Positions 1 to 13,489 of a stretch of 64,000 nt of DNA are shown here, piece by piece. Location of the stretch: the NCBI GenBank assembly GCA_034766995.1, contig CM068313.1, positions 24,873,012 through 24,937,011 of the forward strand. The letters run 5' to 3'. Each line of letters opens with the position of its first letter. Position 1 is the first letter of the stretch. Under the pieces are notes generated by a model. The model had not been told where the DNA came from. It made no database searches and worked only from the letters and a program-made list of their open reading frames with translations. The DNA comes from Acanthacorydalis orientalis. Lineage: Eukaryota > Arthropoda > Insecta > Megaloptera > Corydalidae. Both the position numbers and the translations under genes were made by a program.

Positions 1-1604
1 TTTACATATGATGTATTTTACAAGTATATATTATTCGTGTAAAAATTGTAACTGCGAATGATTCGAAAAAAGAAATATATCAATTTTTCATGGTTATTCA
101 TAACAAATAATAATTTTCAATGTCGTTTAATAACTATCCATTACAATTTATTATTTATATCCATACATCTATTAGTGTTTAAAATTTATGGGTATTTTTT
201 CCATACTTCTAAAATTAATATAATTTAATTTGTTTCTAAACATTACATTAAGTACAATTTTGAAAAAAAAAATGATAAATGATTACGACAAAAACTGTAA
301 TATTTATGTCTTAGAATTCTGTTTTGTTATTTCATTCCGTTATGTCTCTATAATTAACGACCTCTATAGCTATAAATCAATTCACAAACACTTTTATTTT
401 GAACTTGCTAATAAATTACTCTCGGTATTTGATATAAGTAAAAAAAATATATTGGTTATAACAGCTGACTTAAATCTGCTTTGCTTTTATGAAAGATTTG
501 TTTCTTTTCATGAATAAAAATGCTACTATTTGAATTCTATTATACAGTTCCTTTGAAATATGTGTTAAATATATAAAATAAAATTACGAAACTTAAAGAA
601 ATATTTAATAAGAAGTGGGTTATGTATTTTTTATAATTGTTTAGTGTTGATAAAATTTGAAATATTAAAAAATATACAAGGTATAATTTTATTAATTAAT
701 TCTTCAGTGTAAGTTAAAATAATTCTATATTGAAGATGAATAATGAAAGTAGCAATAAGTACAACTCAAAAATAAATAGATTTCCAAATGAAATCTTTAG
801 AAAATTTCGGAATTTAAAAAAATAACATTTTTTATATTATTATTTAATTTTTTATTTATTTTAGAAATCAGATTTTTATTACTATTTATGTATGTATAAG
901 CGATTACGATCAGAATCAAAGGAAAATATCATTTATGTTTCAACGAAATATTCATTCTCTTAATATTTTCAATAAATTATTAATATTATACATTTTAAAG
1001 TGTTTCAATTTCTTGAATTTATCACTATCGAATTAAAAAATATTGGTCAGTTCGTTTCGTTATAGAATTAAAATTTCTATTAACGTTCATTGATTAAATT
1101 CATTAAATTTTAAAATTTAATTCTTTGTATAATACATAGTCACGTAATATTGGAAATATTTAGAGAATTGGGTTTCAATCAGGAGGCTGCTTACTCCACG
1201 TCAGCTCTTGTGGGGACAAAAAAAAAAAACAGTAAAGAATATCTCATTTTGACAGTAAATTCTAAATATATTTTTTTAAAATTTTCTTTAAAACAAACAT
1301 TACTTTGATTTTATTTTTTCAACTATGAGCATTTTCTTACCCTTTTTACTTGAAATAAACATTAATTGAGTAAATTTTTTAAAATTAATATAATTTTTAA
1401 AATATTTTAATTCAATTTTATCTATGTTATCGATTTTATGTTGATATTAAAAATGTTTTTTTTGTTTATTACTTTGAATTTTTTTATGAGGTCTATTATG
1501 CAATAGAAATTGTGAAAATATTTAAGATATTAGGTGATCCGAGATTAAGAAAAGATTAAAATAAGTTGTCTTATAATAAGATAAAATCTTTGCGGTTTTT
1601 ATAG

Positions 1605-1638
1605 ACGTGTGTGTATATATATATATATACACACACGT
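1605..1638. repeat. 34-bp perfect palindrome of (TG)n(TA)n(CA)n
   Basis: ACGTGTGTGTATATATA is followed directly by its reverse complement. Capable of cruciform formation; likely built by microsatellite slippage. Confidence 0.9.
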
Positions 1639-2951
1639 ATATGTATAGATGTGTGCGCGCGTGAAAATAAAAATGTAAAATTATATTTATTCACTGATGA
1701 GTTGAAATTTTATAAGCGTTTTGAAATAAAAATGTGTAAAAAATTAATTTTGTGATTGAGATGCGTTTAATTTGTACACTAAATCATCAACGACATTCCT
1801 CTTTATAAAATTTAAGAATGAGCATTAAATTGAAATGATTTGTGTTGTTCATCAGATGTTTTTCATCCAACCATGCGCAAACGAAACGTATCATTCCGTT
1901 ACTTGATGTCTTGAATTGATAGTACTATATATATATATTGCTTATAATATATCTCAATTACATGAATGGTTTATTGTAAGGAGGCGGCTTTTTTTATAAC
2001 TATTTGATATGTCTTCATATTCTACTGTATAATAGGTATTTAGCACCTTCAGAACACGGCCGCGCTTTGCTCACCATAAATTTAAACACAATAGGTAACA
2101 AGATTTCTTTTCTTTTTTTTTGACTTCTCGAGTGACATCAAGTAAGTAAGTGTGTCGTATTATAGATGATTTATTGATGTATTTTTATAGGTATACATTT
2201 TTTTTACTAATGATAGATGATTGTACGAAAATATGACTTGGTAACTATTTTAATTTGAATTTAAAATTTATTGAAATGTTGACATTTAACAGTTTGCATA
2301 ACGTTCGATTTGTATTGGAAGATAATTAAAAAAATGTTATTTATACAATATTTTTTGAATACGTATTGTAACGAATAATTCATTTTAATGTTAAATTTCG
2401 TCGGATACATTATTATGTTAAACTATTTAATAAATCTTTTATGAATGTTGATTTACTTTCGAGAATATTTATTTTTTAACTGTGCAATACTGTTTTGTAA
2501 TAACATTGAAATTACTTTAAATTAAAAATTGTTAATGCAAAGTTAATATTAATATTTCAAAAACTTGTTAATAAATTATGTTATGTTCTAACGTATTTAC
2601 GAATAATACATTTTTTATCAGTTATTCATAATTAAATTATTTGGAAGAAATATTAGGCGTCCATATGATATTTTTGATTTAAAGCTATATCAGCAAAGTG
2701 AAAGATATTTGCATATTTTGGGTTACTTTAAGAAGACATAAAAATATATTTATTCTTTAGATTGAATAAATATTGTTTATAATGTTCTTGTTTATATTAT
2801 TGTATATAAATAAAAAATTATTTTATGCCTTTAAATGAATTTATAAACTCTTTTAATTAAATTTAAATATCTTTTATACTGTTTTCGAAATAATAATTAA
2901 TTTATTAATTTTTTTTCCAATATTGAAGGTACTTTAACAATTTTCAATATC

Positions 2952-2954
<3 letters not shown>

Positions 2955-2993
<39 letters not shown>
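2955..2993. repeat. (TA)n(GA)n microsatellite
   Basis: About 14 TA units followed by a short GA run. Confidence 0.95.
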
Positions 2994-3944
2994 AAGTGTA
3001 TAATTGAAAATTCCACCAAAAATATTTGTAAATGTCATTATCAATAACATATGTTTTTTCTTGTGCTTAAATCCAATGTGTATTTTTATCGATAAAGTAA
3101 GTTTGTTAATTTGGCATTAAAAGTGATATTACAAAAACTAATAAATAATAAAAAAATATATTATAGTTTCGATTAAAAAATGTAGTTGAAATGTTAATGA
3201 AAAAGAGTCGATGTCAAATGTCTATCGAATTGATGAATGGCGAATCAATGATTAAAATAGAATTTAAATGCGGTTTTAAATGCACAAAAATAAGTTAGAG
3301 TATGTAATAAAAAGTACCATTGCAAATAAAATGATATTAGTGATTTTACATAAAGATATATTTTTTAAAAAACAATTTTGAAATATGTATATTATAATAT
3401 ATTAATTCCTTAATTACTAGAGATTTATTTATAAAAAAACTCCAATAAAATTTGAGTTCAAAATAACTTCAGAGTAATATTTTTAAAATATTAATAAATT
3501 ACATTATTTTTATAAGACAGGATTTAAAAGCAAAAAAATAAATTTGACTAAATAAAAAAATATTTCATTATTTCCAATCATCACTTAAACTTACACTATA
3601 TATTTTAAATAAACTTTCAGCTAAATTTATTAGATATTTGGTTTAAAATTCAATTCAAAATTTTGATTTAGGTACTGAGACTAAATTTATCAATTAGTGG
3701 AATATATTTATATGGAATAACATGCAAATAAACATTCTTTTTTTACCATTGCATGAAATTATGAACAGAATGTTTGTCTAATGATTAATAAATGAAATTT
3801 CTAATCAGTGTTTTATAATATTCTATTTAAAGTGTGGTGTGTGATATTAATTAAATAAATGATTATTTATCTGCATTTAAAGAGATTTTCTGCGAGAAAA
3901 GTTATGAAAATCATTATAAAAAGTTTTGTATTCAGAAAATTGTA

Positions 3945-3985
<41 letters not shown>

Positions 3986-5068
3986 AATAACGAAATGAAA
4001 ATGAATAGACATGTATGAAAGTGTAGATAAAAGAGTAGTTTATTTATGAAATGGTTAATATAATTAGATGTATAAATTATATAGTAATATCGTTAAGAAT
4101 AATAGAAAATCATATTAGTTATTATATAAAATTATACACTAAAGTCCGTCTGTTGTATGCGTATTTCCATTAATGGCATCTATTCGTCACGCATGAATTG
4201 GGGTTGTATCCTGACATGGGATGTACGAGGGACAACATCAACATATTACCATAATTCAGTAATTTAATAAATGTGTTTACTGGATTCGATTTTGTTCGCT
4301 TATCTTTTTCACACACGTACGAAGAACTTGTTTTCAAATTTATCTTATTCACATAAACTTCGAAACGTTTGTCAATTTACATTTGTGTGACATTAATTTA
4401 TGAATTTATATTTGATATTTTGAAAAATGTGCGAGTAATTACTTATGTTCTCTTGTATTCGTATACGTTCACGTACATATATGCCCAAAATAAATATGTA
4501 TATATATATATGCAAAAATATATAGGCACACATGTAAACGCGTTACTTAGTTTCGTTGATTTACATTTTGTTGTAGTTTATATTACATATTTTTTTACAA
4601 GTTTTTTCAGAATCTCGTATGTAATACTGAAATCACAGACAATTTCTTTTTTAATTAATGTTTTATAGAGTTAATTAAAATAAAAAATGGTTTTATTAAC
4701 GCACATTACATTTAATAGGGGTCTGAGAAAATTATTTGCGTGCGTGATACATTCTGCAATCAAGCAAATACATTTTATAGGTGTGTATATATATATATAT
4801 ATATATAAAATTAAATTTTGTAATTCATTTTCTTCTATTAGCCAATAAACGAGTCAAAATTAAGAATACATGTTTAGAAATTTCATACATTAAAATAAAG
4901 GCATAGCGAATATATTAATATTTTTAAAATAAAGAATTAGAATAAGTTAATTCATTTTATATAAAAAGGAAAAATAATATGAAAATTTAATTTTATGAAT
5001 ATGAAGTACGTTGTAATTTATTTTAATTTTATAAGATAAATCTATTTATTAAATTCAAGAAATCTGTT

Positions 5069-5071
<3 letters not shown>

Positions 5072-5130
<59 letters not shown>

Positions 5131-5132
5131 AC
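5072..5132. repeat. (TA)n(GT)n microsatellite
   Basis: A long TA array that passes into GT repeats at its right end. Confidence 0.95.
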
Positions 5133-5308
5133 ACTTTTTTATGTTTTTTAATTATTAGTCCGTCCATTGGAATTTATTTGATTTAATAATATAAGTTTAT
5201 TATACTTAAAATTACAAAGAACATGGAATTCATATCATTATTATTAAGAATATACTATTTTTATTGTATTCATATGAGTACCATGTCATTTCACAAGAAT
5301 ATTTTAAG

Positions 5309-5309
<1 letters not shown>

Positions 5310-5378
<69 letters not shown>

Positions 5379-5386
5379 ATATATAT
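5310..5386. repeat. (AT)n(GT)n(AT)n microsatellite
   Basis: About 29 AT units, then GT repeats, then TA again. Confidence 0.95.
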
Positions 5387-5802
5387 GCAAATAGGCACAT
5401 GAATTATTTGCACATATATTTACACATTATTTGCACATATACTTTTCATGTTCAAATATGTATAAAAATATTCCGTATGTGAAAAATATAGGCGTTGTCA
5501 AATTAAAACCATTCGTTTTTTATACATTCTCAATGATTTATATTTGAAAATATAGAAAAAATAACTGTATCAAAATATAAGACTATATGTGATTGAATGT
5601 GTAATTATAAATAAAAATATAATATCTATTTTAAAATAATAAGAATAGATTTTATTATAATTCTGTGTGCACATACAAAATTTAATTGAAAAAGTTCGTG
5701 TAAATAGTAGGTGTTCATTAAATTATGCGGTTTGAAATTTTCATTAAGAAATACCTTTGATATGATTCATTAAGTTTATCTAAGATAATTTATTTGAATT
5801 TA

Positions 5803-5806
<4 letters not shown>

Positions 5807-5870
<64 letters not shown>

Positions 5871-5880
5871 AAAAGAGAAG
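5807..5880. repeat. (TA)n(GA)n microsatellite, purine tract
   Basis: A TA array followed by a 40-bp pure purine GA/AAAG tract, which could adopt triplex (H-DNA) structure. Confidence 0.95.
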
Positions 5881-6912
5881 TTATATGATACTACCATTTT
5901 TATTGGATTGTTTTATTTTCTTTGCTAGTACTTTACGATATCCAAATTGATATTAAATGGTTTCTTATCGTTAAATAAATTTATTTTTTATACACTTTTG
6001 TAATAAACTTGGGATCAAAGAGGTGCAGTATACAATCAAAACCTTGTCGTCTTATATAAAGAAGAATTAAAAAACTCGTTCTGAAAAGTAGATATAATTG
6101 TAATAATCTGAAATTGTCATATTTTACTGCACTAAATTGATTTAATTTTATTGTCAAGTAACATTCGTTGATGTATTCAATAATGGATAGTTTGAATTGT
6201 CCTATGACATTTTTTTTTTGTATTTACATTCACCGTGACAACAAAACTTAAGTAAAAATTTGATCCATTAGTTTGTGTTTTCTTCGACACACGGGATGTT
6301 TTTACCAAACAGAAGAAATCACTACGCAGTATTGACATTTTCGGTATTCATACAGTAAGTCAATATTGATTTCCGGGACCAATGTACATAAAAAATATTT
6401 GTTGTTTGCCCATTAAGCTTACCTTCTGTGGGTAACTCATAGTTCTCATGAACTAGTTTTTGTTCATTTTTTTTTGTTTCGATTATAAATAGCTACTGAC
6501 TTTTTGTGATATATTATATTATCAACAGAAATAAATATTGACTTATTTTTTTAATTCGTAATTAATAAAAATATGTACATAGTTAATGAATGTCTGTTAT
6601 AGTCAATTGATTTTTGTTTTCATTTATATTATTGTAAAAGATTAAAAATCGTTGAAGTGTATTTCAAGAGGTACATTAATATTCTTTTTAAACTTTACAT
6701 ATGAATTATACAACTCTGAAACACCTATATACATACATATATACTATATATATATATTATGAATTGAAAAATTAAAACCATTGGCAAGGTAAAAGATTTG
6801 TTGCCACAGAGAGGATTATTTTTTCGCATATTTTTTATTCAGAGGTAAAAAAACTAAAATAATAAATCCAAACTACTTCACATATTTTACCTTCACAATT
6901 GGATCTATTTTA

Positions 6913-6916
<4 letters not shown>

Positions 6917-6961
<45 letters not shown>
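6917..6961. repeat. (TA)n microsatellite
   Basis: Uninterrupted TA array of about 44 bp. Confidence 0.95.
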
Positions 6962-6964
<3 letters not shown>

Positions 6965-7837
6965 CAATGAAAGGCCCCAATCAAAAGGCACGTATGACAT
7001 AGGTGTGATCTAATTTATGAAGGGTTTCATGTGTACAGAGGACAATTCGTTAGGGTTTATATTTCATTTATTTCTAATAGAGTTTTTATGGTAATCTACC
7101 CATCTTAATGGTAACATAAAATTTACGCTACATTTAACAAATATGTTTAAATTATATGCAAAATTATACATGTAGTCTAGTCTTGTACGGTGTTGTTCGT
7201 TATTTACGGATTTTTTAATTTTTTATATATACCTGGTTAATAAATGATTAGTTATTATTATACAGTTATTATTTAGTATAAATTTTGAGTTAATATTGCA
7301 AATATACATAGGGTTTTTCATATTCTATGTATGTATTTTACTGAATTAAGTAAATATATATATATATATATATAGTAATATATATTGAGTATATAATTCG
7401 CTTTCGCTATTTGATTTACTAAATTTAATAATACATTACTTGATAAAAGTATGAAAGTCAAATGAGCAAATACTGATCAAGATAAATTCAGAAAAGTGAG
7501 CATCGTGAGAATTATAACATTGAACAGTTTGAAAATTGACTATTCTCACCCTAAATACATAAATTTTCAACCCCCGACGTATTTTCACCACGGTATCAAA
7601 TTGAAATCCCCTTCGAATAAATCTCGCATTTTGAAGTAAATTTATATTTTTGGGTGTGTGAGAATTGTATCAAATTCATCGAAAAAGTACAAATAACGGG
7701 ACTATATTTTTATTGTAAACGAACGAAATTTATGAAAAAAATCCGATTTACTGAACAATACTATAGAATATGATACAATTTGTATTCCTTTAAGCAATAT
7801 TTTTAAAGGTCAGGTATTTTTTGAAGCAAACTGAGGT

Positions 7838-7840
<3 letters not shown>

Positions 7841-7888
<48 letters not shown>
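7841..7888. repeat. (AT)n microsatellite
   Basis: Uninterrupted AT array of about 44 bp. Confidence 0.95.
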
Positions 7889-8441
7889 AAACAACCCTTG
7901 TGATATTACCCTTTGAAATAATATTACAGTTCCTTTACAAATGTGAAGTTTTGAATAATATAAAATTTCTTGAGTATTTTTTCGTCATTATTTTTTTAAA
8001 TTGAAATTATTGGTTTAGTGTAATATAAAGATTTATAATACTTGAAATAAACTAATCTAATAAAAAAGATATATAAAATAAATCAGACATATTATCGTTA
8101 AGTAATAATTGATAATAACTACATGACATATTTTCTGAGAAAAAAGTATCCAAATCTTCCTTTTTATAATTTCTTTATTTTGTATATACGAATATATATT
8201 ATTATTTATTTATATAATTTTTGTCGGCATAGATGTGTATCTTCACGCCTGTTTCTGTTACTTGGGATTATAAAAAAAATCAAGAAATAATTTATCACAA
8301 GCTATAACCTTCTTTTGTGGTAATTTATTATCACACTTAACTTTCTTATATATCTTTATTGTTTATATAGTGAAATTTGATATAGATGTAAATGTTAATT
8401 TTTTTTATTTACAAAAGAGATTTCAGAATCGTTAACATACG

Positions 8442-8484
<43 letters not shown>
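8442..8484. repeat. (TA)n(TG)n microsatellite
   Basis: TA array grading into TG repeats. Confidence 0.93.
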
Positions 8485-10085
8485 TTACATTTATGCTCGT
8501 CTAAGACAAGTATGTGTTAATGTATTAATCAGAGAGCATAACAATTGTATTATTCAATGTTATTGAATGATGAAATTAAATATGAATTTTTAAAATAACT
8601 TATTTATAATTTAATATTATTCTGTTTTCAAAAAATCAAAAGGAGTCCATTATTTTTGATTGATTTACTTTTTTTAATATAAAACTCACTTCACACACTT
8701 TTTTTCATGAATTTCTCTTGAAAGCTAACATTTTTTATCATTCATATTGACATCAATTAATTTTATTTGATGCTTTTTTAAAAGGAGGGTATTTTAATTT
8801 TATGTGTGTATCTATATATATACTAATTAAAAACTAGATAATATTTAATATAATCCAAATAACCAGTTGTTGATTGTATTGCAAATGTGTTAAATTCGCT
8901 TGATTAAACATGTTTATTTAAAATTTTTAGGAGCTATTTCATTTTAATATAAAATTTGAATATTATTAAACGTTAATAAAAAAGAAAATATGAAATAATA
9001 TTTTAAGAAGCTATTTGCAACAAATTTTAAAAAAATAGTACATAATTATTTACATTTGTAACTTATTAGTTTTGATTATGCATGATTTATTCATAAAAGG
9101 TACATTTTTTTCATAAATATTCTGATCTTTTATTCATATGCAAACAACATATTTGCAAATCACGTAAAGTGTCAAATATTTATTCCAAAAAACATGAACA
9201 TTTCATTGGCACACAATAGGTAATTTCTATATTCCCAGGAAGTTTTTGTATTTTGTGAGGAAAAAGTCGCACATAACTATTACAAGAACAGGTATAATAT
9301 TCAAAAGTTTTGTACACATGACTTGAAGTGAATAGAAAAACAACGTTTGGTGTGCATAAAAGATATTTCCATAACGGTCATTTTTGATATCTTCTTGTTT
9401 AGGTTGCGATGATCCATGAACGGGACACTATAAGATAAGTTCTTTTTTTTTTTTTAAATAACTAACTAGCATTCGCGCATAAATAAAATGAGGGGATACG
9501 CTTCATGCTTGAAAGGTTTCTTATATTTAAAAAAAACAACAGTTTTTTCGTCTTTTGTTTGACCTATTTTGTAAATGAAATTTATTTTTTTATTTCTACA
9601 AAATGTATTATTATTTACATGCTTACCATTTTTTCTTAAGGTATACTCTTTTTTATTAAAAAAAAACTTACACAATCAGTTTGAAATTCTTACAGTTAAT
9701 AAATGAGATTCTTTAATAATCAATATCCGTTTTTCGTTTATAAATTGGCAAATTGAAAAGTAAACTTCTTTTATTTTTTGACAACTCTGAAAAATTTTAA
9801 ATTGAAGTAATCTGATGAACATTGAAATAATCGAATTAACCTAAAACCATCTGCTTTGGATAATAAAAAAACTGTAATAGATTCTTTTGAATGGTTTCTA
9901 GTTTGATTTTACTTTCAATAATCGATCATATGATTTTGTTGATCATGCTTTTTGATTATCCTTTCAATCTCTTCTCTTGATAAAGGTTTATGTCACGGTG
10001 TCGTCAATGATTTTGTACAAGATAATGAAATCATATTAAGTCCATAGAAACGATAAAAAAATGTTACCTCTTTTAAAATTTATAG

Positions 10086-10096
10086 CGTGTGTGTCC

Positions 10097-10130
<34 letters not shown>

Positions 10131-10133
10131 ATG
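10086..10133. repeat. (GT)n(AT)n(GT)n microsatellite
   Basis: TA core between GT runs. Confidence 0.93.
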
Positions 10134-10375
10134 TATGAGAGTGAAGAGAAATATTTCTAATGTGTATTTATTATTTATATAAATAATTTAATTATACCAA
10201 AAATGAATTGCAGTGAATAAAAATGTGTATACATTTGTGTTATTATTAATTTAATTATGAAATAAATTTCTATTTATTTGAATATAGAATTTTTAAAAGT
10301 CCAATTAATTAATTAATTTTGTTATCTATTTTAAAAACTTATTGTTTATAAGTAGTACACATTTATATGCTACAG

Positions 10376-10407
10376 ATTTTATTATAATATATATATTATA
10401 ATAAAAT
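10376..10407. repeat. 32-bp perfect AT palindrome
   Basis: ATTTTATTATAATATA followed immediately by its reverse complement, with no spacer. Confidence 0.85.
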
Positions 10408-11185
10408 GATATATACATGTGTATATATATATATATACATAAACTTTTGCTAAAAAAACAATCAATAATAAATTGTTTGATTTTATTTTTTCTTAATATT
10501 TCTATACAAAATATAACAAATTTCAGGTGGAGAAGTATATTGTAAAATCCATAGTTTTACTGGTAATAAAAATGAGGAAAATCAGATTACGAAATAAATG
10601 TGATTTGGAATATTATTTTCTGTATCAATTGATTAGTTTACAAAGTATGACTTAAGAGGTTCTTGTACGTGATCTGCAAATAACAGTTGTTTTTGTGAAG
10701 GGGAAAAAAATTATAAAATCATAAAGTATTGTGATCAATTATCGTGTTGTTGTCAGTATGAAGTGTTGTACAAAATAAACAAAAACTATAGTTAACTTAT
10801 CAGGCATATTTTAGGTTAGTGTTATAAATTATACAAGAACCTGTCTGTAAAATTCAGTATCCGAAATCGAGTCCTTTTTTATAATAAAAATATTTTTTAT
10901 ATTGATCACGTAGAGTGTTGTGACACAGTAGAGAATTAGAGTATGCAAAAGTGACAAAAATTTTTATTATCTATTGCGAGAGAAAAGTGAAACGAGCTTT
11001 ACAAACTTTTTTAATTTTAGATTAAAAGGGTTATATTTAACTTTATATTTTTCTTGTAGAATTATAGAGTAGCTGATATCAATTATTAAAAAAAAATGTT
11101 TCGAGTTAAAACTAAGTTATATAGCGTATATCTTCCTTCTAGATAGTATTACAGTCTAATGCTGGTTTACAAATTATATAATGAC

Positions 11186-11186
<1 letters not shown>

Positions 11187-11234
<48 letters not shown>
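11187..11234. repeat. (TA)n microsatellite
   Basis: Uninterrupted TA array of about 46 bp. Confidence 0.95.
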
Positions 11235-11239
<5 letters not shown>

Positions 11240-11408
11240 TGAAAAAAATTGTTAATTGATGGTGTAACATTTTTTTATATAGTTAAATTTTTTTTTATTT
11301 TACGTTGCGATATTAACATTGTTTCTATTGTACAATATTTATTGAAATATGTAAATAAATTGTATATTTATATTATTGTATATTATCTGAATATCTATGT
11401 GTAAATAC

Positions 11409-11449
11409 ATACACACACATACACATATATATATATATATATATATATT
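11409..11449. repeat. (CA)n(TA)n microsatellite
   Basis: Short CA run followed by a TA array. Confidence 0.93.
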
Positions 11450-11539
11450 AGTTGATTTTTTTAAATACTTGAAAGAATAAAAATATGTAAATATACTGCT
11501 GGTATGAGCATTACGTATAAAAAAATCAATCAAATTCAA

Positions 11540-12350
11540 ATTATTTGGTGTAGTTGAACTCAGCTAAGAAACCGTTGTAAGATGTACGGCCATGAACCCA
11601 TCCCAACCTTAAAGTTCATAAGATTGTCTGGAAAACAAGTATAATCCAGTCCTTGCAATCCCGATCCAGACGTTATTCAAAAGCGTAATTGAAAAGAGTT
11701 TGCAGGTTTAACAAGTCGGGGTAGTCTGCAATACATTATACACATTTCTCGAATATCTCCGAAAGTTTTTATACAACAAAGATCGCATCATACATATTTT
11801 CGCTAATGATACACGACGTCTTGTTTTTATACTTTCCTCGACATCGTATAATACATAAAAATGGGTTATAATCGGATCGAATAAAGAGAATCTTACCGTA
11901 TGTTATATAAAAGTGTATGTGTGTCTTTTGTTAACAGTTATATAAAAAGAAGTAAGGTACCAGTCTGTCTTGAGCAAAAACCCCGGCTCGCTTGCTTATT
12001 CTTCCGGGCAATAGTTTGCCCTTGGCTTAAGATCTTTTGTTATATATTCTTTTATATTAAAAGTCTTAAAGGAACATTTCTTGAGGGCAGGGGATGCAGA
12101 ATAAATAAAAGATTTCGGCGAGCAGATTGGCCATGCAGCCACGATCGGTGGGTTGGGGAGTGAGGTGAAGATAATGAGATCTTTTCAAAACGACAGTTTG
12201 TTCAGGGGAGACTTTGGTTGACTATCGTCAAACATCCATCGTGTATGTCTGGAGGTAATGGACCTTTGAACTTGAAAATGTCCCTAAGAATCTCTCTTAA
12301 ATCGACAATTTATATCGTGTATCACGGGTGAAAGTCTTTTTGATGTCTAC
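11540..12350. promoter_or_regulatory. GC-richer non-coding island (candidate enhancer)
   Basis: Base composition is visibly more balanced than on either side and simple repeats are absent over 800 bp, a pattern typical of conserved non-coding DNA in AT-rich insect genomes. It contains a TAATCC Otd/Bcd-type motif (about 11642) and, read on the minus strand, AGTTCAAAGGTCC (12261-12273), close to a DR1 nuclear-receptor site. Frames here are short and look random, so I do not call a gene. Confidence 0.4.
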
Positions 12351-13019
12351 TGAAGTAAATAAATAACGTTATTTTTAAGCTTTACCTTAATTTTATATAA
12401 AATAAAATGTATATGTAGAATTATTAGTTACACTTTATTGTATTTGAAAAGTAAAAACAATGCCTTTGAGCAAAAAATATTAGAACAAAATTATTAAAAG
12501 TTGAAAATATGCTTGTTAAAGAAATATAATTATACTCATTTCTTAAAAATCTACATTTTTATTACCTAAAGACTTCGTACTAGGAAAATCATTTTACAAA
12601 AAAAATAAAGCATTGTTACTCAATTCTACTAATAATATTTCTTAAAAATAAACAAAATTATATGTCAACTTAATGATATTTGAAAATTGATTTGGTTAAT
12701 TATAGAAGAGAAAAACATTCAGTTAAAAAAACAAAACTGAAATTAATTGTCTTAAGATCGAATGAAGAATAGTCCAAATTATAATTTATAAAAATATAAG
12801 CAAGATAGAATTAACATTACATACTTAATTTTCATGCTGTGTACTAAATTTTTTGTATTAAAAATAGTTATTAACAAAGCTGATAAACACAATCCGTAAA
12901 TAAATAAATAATATTTAATTGAAAAGAAATATGCAAGAAAGAATAAAACAAACATATGATGATGAATGATTTGATGAAAATACCGAGAACCACGTTACGT
13001 GTAAATAAATTTTTATATA
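12351..13019. other. AT-rich spacer
   Basis: Nothing beyond AT-rich sequence and A/T runs. Confidence 0.6.
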
Positions 13020-13340
13020 CAAGGAAAAAAAATAATAAAATTTAAGTCATCATTCTGCATGGAGAAGTGTGTATAATGACCTTGTCAATTGACAACGAAC
13101 GTGAAATTTAATTTGCATCATGCAGATTCAAGTATAAAGTAGTATGCCAAAAAAAGAAATGACTATGCATAACATATAATTGAATCATCGTATGCGTTTC
13201 GTTTCCAAACTTTTATTGGATAAAGCGATAAATTATTATTTTACGTCAACGCATTCTAGGTAGTGTTAAAAGCACGGGACCAGATATCAGTAAACTATGA
13301 GGAATTTGACATGCATTAGAAGATGACCTTGCAGATGAGC
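13020..13340. promoter_or_regulatory. Small GC-richer island (candidate enhancer)
   Basis: Contains a perfect 14-bp palindrome TTGTCAATTGACAA (13082-13095), an octamer ATTTGCAT (13111-13118, POU-type) and a GCAGATG E-box (13332-13337 core). It sits just left of the mariner. Confidence 0.35.
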
Positions 13341-13489
13341 CACAGTTTCACTAGGTCGTAAAAATGATGTTTGTATTTTTGTAATATATTGAATATAGCT
13401 TTTGTTAATGTACTCGTAACAGCAACATTTATATATTTATAAAAGAAATATTTCATTTTTTCACAATCGCTACTATTAAAATAAAAATA

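Larger units (their letters stand above)
1..11539. other. Gene-free AT-rich DNA with microsatellites
   Basis: No supportable gene. Small GC-richer patches: 1165-1220 (ends in a 12-A run), 2040-2085 (CACGGCCGCGC), 4740-4765, and 7480-7720, which holds two Su(H)-type sites, CGTGAGAA (7504-7511) and TGTGAGAA (7657-7664). Confidence 0.7.

Noticed and set aside
1165..1232. GC patch followed by a 12-A run, like a SINE 3' end
   Set aside because: No tRNA-like or 7SL-like head and no target duplication; too short to support.
11900..12163. 87-codon plus-strand frame in the 11540-12350 island
   Set aside because: Composition looks random and no family is recognisable.
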